Source of the DNA: Saccharopolyspora soli
GTDB lineage: Bacteria > Actinomycetota > Actinomycetes > Mycobacteriales > Pseudonocardiaceae
NCBI RefSeq assembly: GCF_022678645.1
Contig: NZ_JALBWV010000043.1
Location: forward strand, 1-64,000
Reading direction: 5' to 3'
Length of the DNA stretch: 64,000 bases
Shown here: positions 42,901 to 50,672 of the stretch, piece by piece
Position numbering within the stretch: the stretch's first letter is position 1
How the letters are laid out: each line of letters starts with the position of its first letter
Translations under genes and position numbers: made by a program
Notes under the pieces: model-generated
What the model saw: only the letters and a program-made list of their open reading frames with translations
Told to the model about the DNA's origin: nothing
The model's database searches: none

Positions 42901-43292
42901 GCGAGGGCCTCGCGCAGCCGCCGTGGATCCTCGTCGTTGGGGGCCTGGCCGACGAGGCGTTCGAACCGCACGGCGTCGACAGCGTCGGGTTCCACCGTCA
43001 ACCGGTAGCCGTTCGTCTGCCCCTCGACCAACCCTTCCGGCAGCGCCTTCCGCAGCCGGGAAACCAAGCGCTGCAAGGCATTCGCCGCGTCGGCGGGCGG
43101 GCGCTCACCCCAAATCCAATCGACGAGCCTCGCCTTCGGGACTACGTGACCTGCTTCGAGCGCCAGGGCGATCAACAGTCCGCGCAACCGGGCGCCCGGC
43201 ACGTCGGCTAGGACGCCGTCATCCGTGCGAACCTCGAATGATCCGAGCAACCCAATCTGCACCTGGCTGATTTTGCCACGGGCGATTGGCAT
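39984..43292 (-). CDS. AfsR/SARP-type regulator with NB-ARC ATPase, G/C-run insertion inside
   Basis: About 1100 residues. N-terminal OmpR-like winged helix (VQIGLLGSFEVRTDDG...LVSRLRKALP), a bacterial transcriptional activation (BTAD) domain, then an NB-ARC ATPase with Walker A GPGGAGKTRLA and LILDNCEHV, and a long C-terminal helical repeat region. The BTAD domain is broken after MRALVAA by about 54 Gly/Pro/Arg/Ala residues and resumes at TEALLVYQRT. Start at 43292 is likely but has no clear ribosome site. Probably activates the divergent P450 through the GTGTCAG repeats. Confidence 0.85.
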   Translation of the reverse strand: MPIARGKISQVQIGLLGSFEVRTDDGVLADVPGARLRGLLIALALEAGHVVPKARLVDWIWGERPPADAANALQRLVSRLRKALPEGLVEGQTNGYRLTVEPDAVDAVRFERLVGQAPNDEDPRRLREALALWRGAAMQDVGLQDSAAFDAAVTRLEGIRLTALEDRFDAEISLGHGAGLVAELTDLVAAHPVRERLVAALMRALVAARGGPPARGGLQRPRGTPPPGGGGGAHPPAGGPPPRPPPGRAAALRPPRAPPGPHTEALLVYQRTRETLADVLGVDPSAELSALHVALLRGELGKREENRKTNVRAELTSFVGKDADVAAVRELIAEHRLTTLIGPGGAGKTRLAAETARTLLGDLPDGAWLVELAAIGADGDVAQATLGGLGFRDALLGEAPDAEPTDRVIAAIREREALLILDNCEHVIESAAKFAHRVLGECQRLRILATSREPLGITGEELWAVAPLALPARDTDPGEIESSPAVRLLLDRASAVRKDLATDARTLSTMARVCRALDGMPLAIELAAARLRTVTLDQLADRLDDRFRLLTGGSRTALPRHRTLRAVIDWSWELLTDAERMVLRRLSVFSGGASLEAAERVCAGDSADAGDVLELLTALTEKSLVVTKGDKAPRYRMLGTVKEYAGHRLLEAGEADLARHAHLAYFTELVEAAEPHLRRAEQLEWLATLQVEHDNISAAMRNALAVGEARGAMRLAASAGWYWWFGGHKAEGNELIMAATDAPGEVAEEIRAKVHAFVSFFMTSGRSDPYQAAEWIRKAYRFTQRSQSRHPLLGFVAALERLLHGPDAFVSAFEPLLADEDPWVRAVARLQLGKMRIAVGQDERDADAYLEMALTEFRAIGERWGISFALTEVADRMAVRGEFAGACQHYEQAIAVVTEVGAVEDVVPMRSRQAQLYWLLGDAESSAAAMAEAQRYAERVAWPNALAELALSKAELARWSGNAEQAHRQLDVATAVLGDAQRANIRAAVQDLLGYLAEDLGEAREHRIAAYQAVSEAGYAPSIAQVLVGIADLALRNEEHEQAARLLAASAGVRGLKDRSQPDVARIEQATRHRLGDARFTEATQEGAQASWRELVAVTLAP
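42500..42685. other. Long G and C homopolymer runs within the AfsR-like gene
   Basis: Runs such as eleven G and fifteen C in a row, arranged partly as inverted repeats, fill about 180 bp. No neighbouring sequence looks like this. It keeps the frame open but interrupts a conserved domain. An assembly or sequencing artefact is at least as likely as a real expansion. Confidence 0.85.
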
Positions 43293-43354
43293 GGTTCCGA
43301 TTGTTGACGCGGCGCAGCAGGTTGCCGAGGCCGACCACGTCCCCGGCATGGTCG

Positions 43355-43383
43355 GTGTCAGAGCCGTGTCAGTCGCGTGTCAG
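43355..43383 (+). promoter_or_regulatory. Three GTGTCAG repeats at 11-bp spacing before the P450
   Basis: GTGTCAG at 43355, 43366 and 43377, each separated by four bases. Heptamer repeats with an 11-bp period are the known binding pattern of SARP/AfsR-family regulators, and such a regulator is encoded divergently. P450 start codon 48 bp downstream. Confidence 0.8.
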
Positions 43384-43430
43384 GTCCGTCGGCGAATGTG
43401 GCCGCAACAACCGCCGCGAAAGGAAATCCG

Positions 43431-44657
43431 ATGAGCCAAACGGTTCCCATCCCGCACGGCCTCGCCATGGAACGCGATGCGGGCCCCTTCGACCCGCCCC
43501 GCGAGATCACCCGGCTCCGGGAGGCTCGCCCGGTCAGTCCCATAGTCATGCCCGACGGTCACGAGGGCTGGATCGTCACCGGCTACGACGCGGTCCGCGA
43601 GCTCATGGCCGACACCCGGTTCAGCTCCCGCCAGGACATCGGCATTCTCCACCTGCCCTACGAGACTCCTGGCATGCCGGTCCAGACCGAACCGTCTCCG
43701 CAGACGCCGGGCCTGTTCATCGCCATGGATCCGCCGGACCACACCCGGCTGCGGCGCAAGCTCACCGGCGCCTTCACCGTCAAGCGCATGAAAATGCTCG
43801 AAGATCAGATCATCGACATCGCTGAGCGGCAACTGGACGAACTGGCCCGCCTGACCCCGCCGGTCGACCTGGTCAAGGAGTTCGCGCTGCCGGTGCCGTC
43901 CCTGGTGATCTGCGAACTGCTCGGTGTCCCCTACGCGGACCGGGAGACCTTCCAGGTCAACTCCGCCAAGATCTTGGTCAAGGACCAGTCGCTCGACGAG
44001 AAGATCGCCGCGTACGGCGCAATGACCACGTACCTGGCCGAACTGGTCACGCGCAAGCGCGCCGAACCCGGCGAGGACATCCTGTCCGACCTGGCCCGCG
44101 ATGACGACCTCACCATCGAGGAGCTGGTCGGCATCGGCTTCCTGCTGCTGCTCGCGGGCCACGAGACCACCGCCAACATGCTGGGACTGGGCACCTTCGC
44201 GCTCTTGGAACACCCAGAGCAGCTGGTCGAACTGCGCGCCCACCCGGAGCTGCTGCCCGGTGCCGTCGAGGAACTCATGCGCTACCTGTCCGTGGCCGAC
44301 ATCTTCTACCGCTACGCCGCGGAGGACATCGAACTCGGCGGCGAGACGATCGACAAGGGGTCGACCGTCGTGGTCTCGCTGCTCGCCGCCAACCGCGACC
44401 CCCAGCGCTTCGACAACCCCGACACCCTGGACATCCACCGCAATGCCCGCGGTCAGCTGGCCTTCGGCCACGGCGTCCACCAATGCCTCGGCCAGCAACT
44501 GGCCCGCGTCGAGATGCGCGCCGGTTTCGGCGGACTGCTGCGCCGCTTCCCGACCCTCAAGCTCGCCATCCCCGCCAGCGAGGTGAAACTCCGGACCGAC
44601 ATGAACATCTACGGCGTCCACGAACTGCCGGTCACCTGGACGGAAACGGCCCGGTAG
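43431..44657 (+). CDS. Cytochrome P450
   Basis: 408 residues. AGHETT at 242-247, ExxR as ELMR at 281-284, FGHGVHQCLGQ with ligand Cys352. GAAAGGA lies before ATG 43431. No ferredoxin adjoins. It is divergent from the AfsR-type regulator and carries SARP-like repeats in its promoter, so it is probably its direct target. Substrate unknown. Confidence 0.93.
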   Translation: MSQTVPIPHGLAMERDAGPFDPPREITRLREARPVSPIVMPDGHEGWIVTGYDAVRELMADTRFSSRQDIGILHLPYETPGMPVQTEPSPQTPGLFIAMDPPDHTRLRRKLTGAFTVKRMKMLEDQIIDIAERQLDELARLTPPVDLVKEFALPVPSLVICELLGVPYADRETFQVNSAKILVKDQSLDEKIAAYGAMTTYLAELVTRKRAEPGEDILSDLARDDDLTIEELVGIGFLLLLAGHETTANMLGLGTFALLEHPEQLVELRAHPELLPGAVEELMRYLSVADIFYRYAAEDIELGGETIDKGSTVVVSLLAANRDPQRFDNPDTLDIHRNARGQLAFGHGVHQCLGQQLARVEMRAGFGGLLRRFPTLKLAIPASEVKLRTDMNIYGVHELPVTWTETAR

Positions 44658-44720
44658 AACCGTCGGCCGAGGGTGGGAACGCGCCTTGCGGGCCTGTCTT
44701 GCGGATCATCCCGGTGCGCG

Positions 44721-44749
44721 GCCCTGTCGACGGAATGCGTCGACAGGGC
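44721..44749 (+). terminator. Terminator after the P450
   Basis: GCCCTGTCGAC and GTCGACAGGGC form a perfect 11-bp stem with a 7-nt loop followed by TCTT. Confidence 0.8.
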
Positions 44750-45198
44750 TCTTCGCGTTATGCCATTGGGAAGCGCCGCGTCGACTGATCCCGGTAGTCG
44801 GGAGTGCTCGCGGCTACGACTGTTCGACCTCGGAGTGTGTCGTCAGCAGCGTTTGAACGCGCTGCATGACGTCGAGCTGTGCGGGTTGTACAGGTCAACG
44901 AGGGCCTTCCCGATCGTCTTCATGGCGAATGCCTCGCCGCGAGGCGCGTCGTAGGTCGGTGCGCGCAGGTCCGGGTGCTCGTCGAATAGTTCTCGGAGGT
45001 AGGGCGCCATGCGCTCGGCGATGTCCTGGCGGGTCTGCTCGTCGGCGGAGTGTCCCGCTGGCGGTAGCAGCCGCTGTCCGGCGCCGCGCTGGATGTGACT
45101 CGCGCCACGCTGATCTCGGCTTGAGTGTGCCGCAACGGCACGAGTTCTCCTGGGTCCACCGCACCGCATCGCCTCTTAGCGACGGAAAGGACCGACCC
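44750..45198. other. Mostly non-coding gap with a possible gene remnant
   Basis: A minus-strand frame within 44843-45060 reads TRQDIAERMAPYLRELFDEH then PDLRAPTYDAPRGEAFAMKT, which looks like real protein, but its ends are not convincing and I do not recognise the family. The remainder carries only the GTGCCG/CGGCAC dyad at 45127 and the ribosome site of the next gene. Confidence 0.4.
45121..45141. promoter_or_regulatory. Repeated element before the DUF3159 gene
   Basis: TTGAGTGTGCCGC then AACGGCAC, containing the perfect dyad GTGCCG-CAA-CGGCAC. The 13-base left part recurs at 45890 before the peptidase gene, with the dyad nearly conserved. Confidence 0.45.
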
Positions 45199-45867
45199 AT
45201 GATCGACCAGCAGGACACCCGCGAGGCCGACCAGCCCACCGAGCCGGTGCCCACCGGGCAGGCCGCAGCGCAGCCGACATTGCTCGACCAGATGGGCGGC
45301 CCGATGGGGTTCGTCTACTCGACCGTCCCGGTCGTCGTCTTCGTCGCGGCCAACGCCTTCCTGCCGCTGCTGATGACGATGGGCGTCTCGATCGCCGCCG
45401 GGCTGGCGCTCACCGGGTTCCGGTTGCTGCGCGGGGAGCGCTTCTCCTCGGCGGTCGGCGGGCTGGTGGGGATCGCGGCCGCCGTAGGCATCGTCGCGCT
45501 GACCGGGTCGGCGAAGGACTTCTTCGTGATCGGGATCTGGGCGGCGCTGGCTGGCTTCGTCGTCACGTTCGGCTCGGTGCTGGCCCGCCGACCGCTGACC
45601 GGCGCGATCTGGAACCTGATGCACGGTGGAAAGCACGCCTGGCGTGATGACAAAGTCTCGCTGCGCGCGCACGACGTCGCCACATTTGCCGCCGCGGCCG
45701 TGTTCGGTGCCCGGTTCGTCGTCAGCGAGTGGCTGTACCTCGCCGACTCCACCACCTGGCTGGCCGTCGCCAAGATCGCGATGGGGACGCCGCTGACGGT
45801 GTTGGCCGCGCTGGTCGTCGTCTGGGCGTTCCGGCGCACCACCAAGCGCCTCGTCAGCCACGTGTGA
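45199..45867 (+). CDS. DUF3159 integral membrane protein
   Basis: 222 residues. After a 30-residue hydrophilic N-terminus comes LLDQMGGPMGFVYSTVPVVVFVAANAF, the DUF3159 signature, with about six membrane segments in total. ATG 45199 follows GAAAGGA. Function unknown in the family. Confidence 0.8.
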   Translation: MIDQQDTREADQPTEPVPTGQAAAQPTLLDQMGGPMGFVYSTVPVVVFVAANAFLPLLMTMGVSIAAGLALTGFRLLRGERFSSAVGGLVGIAAAVGIVALTGSAKDFFVIGIWAALAGFVVTFGSVLARRPLTGAIWNLMHGGKHAWRDDKVSLRAHDVATFAAAAVFGARFVVSEWLYLADSTTWLAVAKIAMGTPLTVLAALVVVWAFRRTTKRLVSHV

Positions 45868-45889
45868 CGGAAAATGCTCCGTCCAGGTA

Positions 45890-45910
45890 TTGAGTGTGCC
45901 GCGACGGCCG
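45890..45910. promoter_or_regulatory. Repeated element before the S9 peptidase gene
   Basis: TTGAGTGTGCCGC then GACGGCC, matching 45121-45141 in 13 leading bases. Possible shared regulator site for the membrane protein and the peptidase. Confidence 0.4.
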
Positions 45911-46022
45911 AGTGTTTCGTCGGTGTTGATATGACCACCCGTTCGCCGAGGCAGACCTCAGCTGTGCGCTCGATGTCGTGTGCGTGCGTCCCGCCTCGGT
46001 GGACTGACCGATTGGAGTCTGG

Positions 46023-47951
46023 ATGACTGGGGTACCGAATCGAGGGTCCCTGCCCAAGTCGATCGAGGTCGAGGAGTTCTTCGCGGATCCGGAGTTCTCC
46101 GGTGCGTCGATCTCGCCGGACGGGACGAGGATTGCGTACCTGGCGCCGAAGTACGGCCGGACGAACGTGTGGGTGCGGGGGATCGACGAAGAGCACGAGG
46201 ACGCGGTGTGCGTCACGCACGACTCGCGGCGCGGCATCAAGACCTACTACTGGACCGACGATCCGCGTTGGCTGCTGTACCTGCAGGACACCGACGGCAA
46301 CGAGGACTGGCACCTCTACCGGGTTGACCTCGATGCGCCGGACGAGCCAGCAGTCGACCTGACACCGATGCCGCCGGGATCGCGCGTGTTCGCCGCCGAG
46401 CCGCTTAAGTCGGTCCCTGGGAGCGTGCTCGCCTGGATGAACCAGCGCCCCATGTTCATCGACCTGTTCCGGATCGACGTCGCCACCGGCGAGACGACAC
46501 TGCACCTGGAGCAACCCGAGCCGGGGGACAACATTCTGGTCGATCGTGACGGCGAGGCGGCGTTCCACTCCGTGCTGGCCGACGACGGCATCTACGAGTT
46601 CTACGCGATCGACCCCGGCACGGGGGAGAAGCGCCTCCTTCGCCGGTTGGGTGGCGCGGAGTACCCGGTGGGGGTGCCGCTGCAGGTGGTGACGCCCGAT
46701 GGAAAGGGCCTGCTGGTCGGCGCCTACCAGGACTCCGACGATCTGCGGCTCGTCCGCATCGACCGGGAGACCGGCGAGGAGACCGTGGTCGCCGCCGTGG
46801 ACGGGAACAGCCTGTGCACCCTGGGGCTGGTGGATCCCCGGCTGCCTCCGACCCTGTTCATCAGCCAGCGAACCGGAGAGGCCATCGCGGCCCGCTTCGT
46901 CGGCGACCGGCCCAGGATCGAGGTGCTGGACCCGCATTTCGCTGCGGTCTACGCCGAACTGGCGAAGCTTTCCGACGGCGTGCTGGGCACGGTGTCGTCG
47001 GACGAGTCGGAGCAGCGGTGGGTCGCGACGTTCATCCACGACCGCGAACCAGGACTGACCTGGTTCTACGACCACGGCACGGGAGAGAGCCGACTGCTGT
47101 TCCGCCCGTACCCGCGGCTGGACCCGGCTGACCTGGCCCCCATGACGGCGGTCCGCTTCCCGGCCCGCGACGGGCTGCCGCTGCACGCGTTCCTGACGCT
47201 GCCGGTCGGCGTCGAGCCCGAGGAGCTGCCGTTGGTGCTGCTCGTGCACGGCGGCCCGTGGGCGCACGACTCGTGGACCTACAGCCCGCCGGTGCAGTTC
47301 CTGGCCAACCGCGGTTACGCGGTGCTGCAGGTCAACTTCCGCGGCTCCTCGGGCTACGGGAAACGGCACATCACGAGTGCGATCGGCGAGTTCGCGGGCC
47401 GGATGCACGACGACCTGATCGACGCCGCGGACTGGGCGGTGGCGCAGGGCTACGCCGACCCGGACGGCATCGGCATCGCCGGAGGCTCCTACGGCGGTTA
47501 CGCGGCGCTCGTCGGCGTCACGGTCACCCCGGACTACTTCGCTGCCGCGGTCGACTACGTGGGCATCTCGAACCTGGCGAACTTCATGCGGACCCTGCCG
47601 CCGTTCACCAAGCCCGCCTTGGCCAACAGTTGGTACCGCTACGTCGGCGACCCCGAGGACCCCGCCCAGGAAGCCGACATGCTGGCCCGCTCGCCCGTCA
47701 CCATGATCGACCGGATCCGCACCCCGCTGCTGGTAGCCCAGGGCGCCAACGACGCCCGCGTGATCCAGGAGGAGTCCGACAACATCGTCACGCCCCTGCG
47801 GGAACGCGGCGTCCCCGTCGAGTACATCGTCGCCGCCGACGAGGGCCACGGCTTCGAGAACCCCGAGAACCAGATCCGGCTGTTCCGCGCCATCGAGCAG
47901 CACTTCGGCGAGCACCTAGGCGGCCGCCACGACACCGCCGCCTCGGCATAG
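46023..47951 (+). CDS. S9-family prolyl oligopeptidase
   Basis: 642 residues. N-terminal beta-propeller (ISPDGTRIAYLAPKYGRTNVWVRGI repeats) and C-terminal alpha/beta hydrolase with catalytic Ser489 (GGSYGGY), Asp577 (GANDARV) and His609 (DEGHGF). No signal peptide, so it acts on short peptides in the cytoplasm. Single gene. Confidence 0.92.
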   Translation: MTGVPNRGSLPKSIEVEEFFADPEFSGASISPDGTRIAYLAPKYGRTNVWVRGIDEEHEDAVCVTHDSRRGIKTYYWTDDPRWLLYLQDTDGNEDWHLYRVDLDAPDEPAVDLTPMPPGSRVFAAEPLKSVPGSVLAWMNQRPMFIDLFRIDVATGETTLHLEQPEPGDNILVDRDGEAAFHSVLADDGIYEFYAIDPGTGEKRLLRRLGGAEYPVGVPLQVVTPDGKGLLVGAYQDSDDLRLVRIDRETGEETVVAAVDGNSLCTLGLVDPRLPPTLFISQRTGEAIAARFVGDRPRIEVLDPHFAAVYAELAKLSDGVLGTVSSDESEQRWVATFIHDREPGLTWFYDHGTGESRLLFRPYPRLDPADLAPMTAVRFPARDGLPLHAFLTLPVGVEPEELPLVLLVHGGPWAHDSWTYSPPVQFLANRGYAVLQVNFRGSSGYGKRHITSAIGEFAGRMHDDLIDAADWAVAQGYADPDGIGIAGGSYGGYAALVGVTVTPDYFAAAVDYVGISNLANFMRTLPPFTKPALANSWYRYVGDPEDPAQEADMLARSPVTMIDRIRTPLLVAQGANDARVIQEESDNIVTPLRERGVPVEYIVAADEGHGFENPENQIRLFRAIEQHFGEHLGGRHDTAASA

Positions 47952-48109
47952 ACACCGCGCGGTCACGGCGAGGTCGAGTCCGAGCACGGATCGGCGGAAT
48001 CGCGGACGATCAGGAGCGTCCACCGCTCTCCGGCAACCCCCAACGCTCGTGCCAGCGAGCAGTTGCGGTCCGTGTAGGTGCTGGGGAGGAACAGTCATCC
48101 TACCGTGTC

Positions 48110-48126
48110 AGTTCACTCACTGAACT
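48110..48126. promoter_or_regulatory. Palindromic operator 1 before the ketosynthase gene
   Basis: AGTTCA-CTCAC-TGAACT, a perfect 6-5-6 palindrome. A twin begins 37 bp downstream. This is the form of a TetR-family operator, but no regulator gene adjoins. Confidence 0.75.
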
Positions 48127-48146
48127 AAACCGTGCTAAGGTGGATC

Positions 48147-48163
48147 AGTTCACTGACTGAACT
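48147..48163. promoter_or_regulatory. Palindromic operator 2 before the ketosynthase gene
   Basis: AGTTCA-CTGAC-TGAACT, the same arms as the copy at 48110. The two flank a likely promoter (CGTGCTAAGGT between them). Confidence 0.75.
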
Positions 48164-48184
48164 AATACTGGAGCGGGCTGCCCG

Positions 48185-48241
48185 ATGCACACCCCGATCA
48201 TCATCGTCGACCTCGCCGACATCTCGGCTGAGCGCTGGTAG
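48185..48241 (+). CDS. 18-codon ORF behind the twin operators
   Basis: MHTPIIIVDLADISAERW with GGAG 13 bases before the ATG. It is the first frame after the operators. It could be a leader peptide or the stump of a deleted operator-controlled gene. No homologue is known to me. Confidence 0.3.
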   Translation: MHTPIIIVDLADISAERW

Positions 48242-48314
48242 TGGCCTGCGGCAGCGGTCGCCCTCGTCGCTCGCGATCGGGCCACCCACCTCTTGACGCT
48301 AAGGAGTTGCTTGA

Positions 48315-49541
48315 ATGAAGCCAGCCCTGAACCGAAGTGTGGCGGTGACCGGGCTCGGCGTCGTCTCGCCGGTCGGCATCGGCGTGAACGCGTTCTGGGA
48401 AGGACTGTCGCGTCCCACCGCGGCCGCGAACGTGCGGCGGCTCAGCGATTTCGACCCACGGCGCTGGATGTCGCACAAGCAGGCCCGAACCTCCGACATC
48501 GCAACGCAAATGGCCGTCGCGGCCGCGGATGAGGCATTGGCGGACGCCGGGCTGCTCGGGCACGCCGAGAGTGCTGATTCCGTCGGCTTCGCACCACACC
48601 TGATCGGCGTTGATCCCGAACTCGCCGCGGTCAGCTTGGGGACCGGCATCGGCGGCGTAGCCACGTTGGAGTCGCAGGCGGAGATCCTGAACCGGCAGGG
48701 CGAGCGCAGGGTCTCCCCGCATGTCGTACCCATGACCATGCCCAACGCGGGTGCCGCCGCGCTGAGCATCCGCTACGGGCTGCTTGGCAGCGCTGCGGTG
48801 ATCACCACCGCCTGCGCGGCCGGTACCGACGCCATCGCCGCAGGGGCCAGGCTCGTCGCTGCGGGCGCTGCCGATCTCGTGATCGCTGGCGGGAGCGATT
48901 CCAGTCTCACCCCGACGTGCATCGCCGGGTTCACCAACATGCGTGCGCTGAGCCGCAGCGGAATTTCCCGTCCGTTCGATGCGCACCGAGATGGCCTCGC
49001 CGCCTCTCAAGCCAGCGGCATCATCGTGCTGGAACCCTTCGACCTCGCCCGAGCGCGGGGAGCGCGTATCTACATGACCATTGACGGCACGGCCTCCACT
49101 GCCGACGCGCACCACGTCACCGCACCCGCTCCTCATGGGGCCGGAGCCGAGCGATGCATGCGGATGGCGATCGAGGACGCTGGCTACCGTCCGCAGGACA
49201 TCACCCATGTCAACGCGCACGGCACTTCGACGGCCCTCAACGACGCCGCCGAAGCCCACGCCATCCGCCGCGTCTTCGGTACCTCCCGTCCGGTCGTGAC
49301 AAGCGTCAAGGGGGCCACCGGACATTCATTCGGCTCATCCGGGGCAGTGGAGGCAGTCGCCGTCGCGCTGACGATCGTCAACGAGCTCATCCCGCCGACA
49401 CTCGGACTGTCCATACAGGACCCCGAGCTCGACATCGACGTGCCGCGTGAGCTGACGCCTTGGACGCCTCGGCCCGTGCTGTCCAACAGCTTCGGCTTCG
49501 GCGGACACAACGGCAGTCTCGTGCTCTCGCCGCCCGCCTGA
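48315..49541 (+). CDS. Beta-ketoacyl synthase, KAS II type
   Basis: 408 residues of the FabF/ketosynthase fold with the full triad: Cys167 (TTACAAGTDA), His302 (NAHGTST) and His337 (KGATGHSFGSSG). The usual DGFVxGEGAG loop, which gates the active site, reads DGLAASQASG. No acyl carrier protein or other polyketide gene is nearby, so it is a stand-alone condensing enzyme of unknown substrate. Confidence 0.85.
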   Translation: MKPALNRSVAVTGLGVVSPVGIGVNAFWEGLSRPTAAANVRRLSDFDPRRWMSHKQARTSDIATQMAVAAADEALADAGLLGHAESADSVGFAPHLIGVDPELAAVSLGTGIGGVATLESQAEILNRQGERRVSPHVVPMTMPNAGAAALSIRYGLLGSAAVITTACAAGTDAIAAGARLVAAGAADLVIAGGSDSSLTPTCIAGFTNMRALSRSGISRPFDAHRDGLAASQASGIIVLEPFDLARARGARIYMTIDGTASTADAHHVTAPAPHGAGAERCMRMAIEDAGYRPQDITHVNAHGTSTALNDAAEAHAIRRVFGTSRPVVTSVKGATGHSFGSSGAVEAVAVALTIVNELIPPTLGLSIQDPELDIDVPRELTPWTPRPVLSNSFGFGGHNGSLVLSPPA

Positions 49542-49647
49542 GATCGACCGGGCCGAAGCGACAGCGACAAGCCCAGATCGCCGCATCACCATGCGCTACA
49601 ACAATCCCGGCTGACGCGGTCGTGTCGGTTCATAGCCTTCAGTTTTG

Positions 49648-50571
49648 TCATGCCTTGGCGTGCATGCGTTCCTGAGCCCATTCCTCGAAGTTGGTCAGCG
49701 GGATGCCCAGGTCTCTCGCGTACTGCGGGCGGCCCGGCTGGCCTGCCGCGTTCAGCCACTCGTGCGACGCGCCCATTGCTGGCATCCCGGCGGCGAGGGC
49801 CTGCTGTTCGGTCATGTCCGGCGCGGACAGTCGAGTGCCCAGGGCGCGCGAGAGGACTTCGGCGATCTCCGTCATCGACAGGTAGTCGCTCGCCAGCTCC
49901 AGTTCGATCCCGTTGAACCGCTCCGGCGTGGCGATGGCCGCGGCGGCTGCCGTGCCGATGTCGTCTACCGCGACCAGGGACAGTCGGGTGTCGGGGTTGA
50001 GGACGCTGACCAGGCCGCCGTCGATGCCGCGCGGGAACAGGAACGCCATGGACGGCAGGAAGTTCTCCATGAAGAATCCGGGCTTGAGGAGCGTCCAGTG
50101 GGGGAAGCCTGCCGCGCGGACCCGGTCCTGGATCGCGGCCTTGGCACCGAGGGTGGGTTCCATCGAAGCCCAGCGGCCTTCGGCCCAGCCGGGAGTTTCG
50201 GTGTGCTGACCGGCGCCGGTGACGGACGTGTGCACGAACTGCGGCACTCCGGCGGCCAACGCGGCCTCGATGAGGTTGACGCCCTGGGTTACCTCGCCCG
50301 CGAAATCGAAGCCTTCTGCGGTCATGGCGGGCATCTGCACGGAGAAGACGGCGCGGGCGCCCTCGGCGGCCCGGATCACGGAATCGCGGTCGTGAAGATC
50401 GCCGGTGACCAGTTCGGCGCCGAGTGCCTCGACGGCCTTGGCCCGGTCGGTAGCCGGGTCGCGCACCAGGGCGCGGACGGGAACACCTGCCGCGCGCAGG
50501 GCGCGGGCGGTGGCGCCGCCCTGTTTGCCGGTGGCGCCGGTGACCAGGACGGGCGCGGGATCTGCGGACAT
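49648..50571 (-). CDS. NmrA-family NAD(P)-binding protein
   Basis: 307 residues from ATG 50571 (GAGGAGCAGC before it). Atypical SDR: VLVTGATGKQGGATARALRAAG, NmrA-type LVRDPATDRAKAVEALGAELVTGDL and YLSMTEIAEVLSRALG. Such proteins sense or use NADPH/NADP. Divergent from the TetR regulator at 50673 with two palindromic operators between. Confidence 0.87.
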   Translation of the reverse strand: MSADPAPVLVTGATGKQGGATARALRAAGVPVRALVRDPATDRAKAVEALGAELVTGDLHDRDSVIRAAEGARAVFSVQMPAMTAEGFDFAGEVTQGVNLIEAALAAGVPQFVHTSVTGAGQHTETPGWAEGRWASMEPTLGAKAAIQDRVRAAGFPHWTLLKPGFFMENFLPSMAFLFPRGIDGGLVSVLNPDTRLSLVAVDDIGTAAAAAIATPERFNGIELELASDYLSMTEIAEVLSRALGTRLSAPDMTEQQALAAGMPAMGASHEWLNAAGQPGRPQYARDLGIPLTNFEEWAQERMHAKA

Positions 50572-50596
50572 GCTGCTCCTCGGGTACTCGCCGATT

Positions 50597-50617
50597 AAAC
50601 GGCGGGGTCCGCCGTTT
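50597..50617. promoter_or_regulatory. Operator 1 between nmrA-like and tetR genes
   Basis: AAACGGCGG-GGT-CCGCCGTTT, a perfect 9-3-9 palindrome. Confidence 0.8.
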
Positions 50618-50632
50618 CCGCTCCGGTACGAT

Positions 50633-50649
50633 ATGGCGGGGCCCGCCAT
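50633..50649. promoter_or_regulatory. Operator 2 between nmrA-like and tetR genes
   Basis: ATGGCGG-GGC-CCGCCAT, a 7-3-7 palindrome sharing the GGCGG/CCGCC core with the copy 34 bp to the left. Confidence 0.75.
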
Positions 50650-50672
50650 TTAGCAAACCTGGAGGTGACGCC

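Noticed and set aside
45315-47915. An 866-residue open frame on the minus strand opposite the DUF3159 and S9 peptidase genes
   Set aside because: It is an antisense shadow caused by high GC; the plus-strand genes have clear domains and catalytic residues, and the minus frame shows none.
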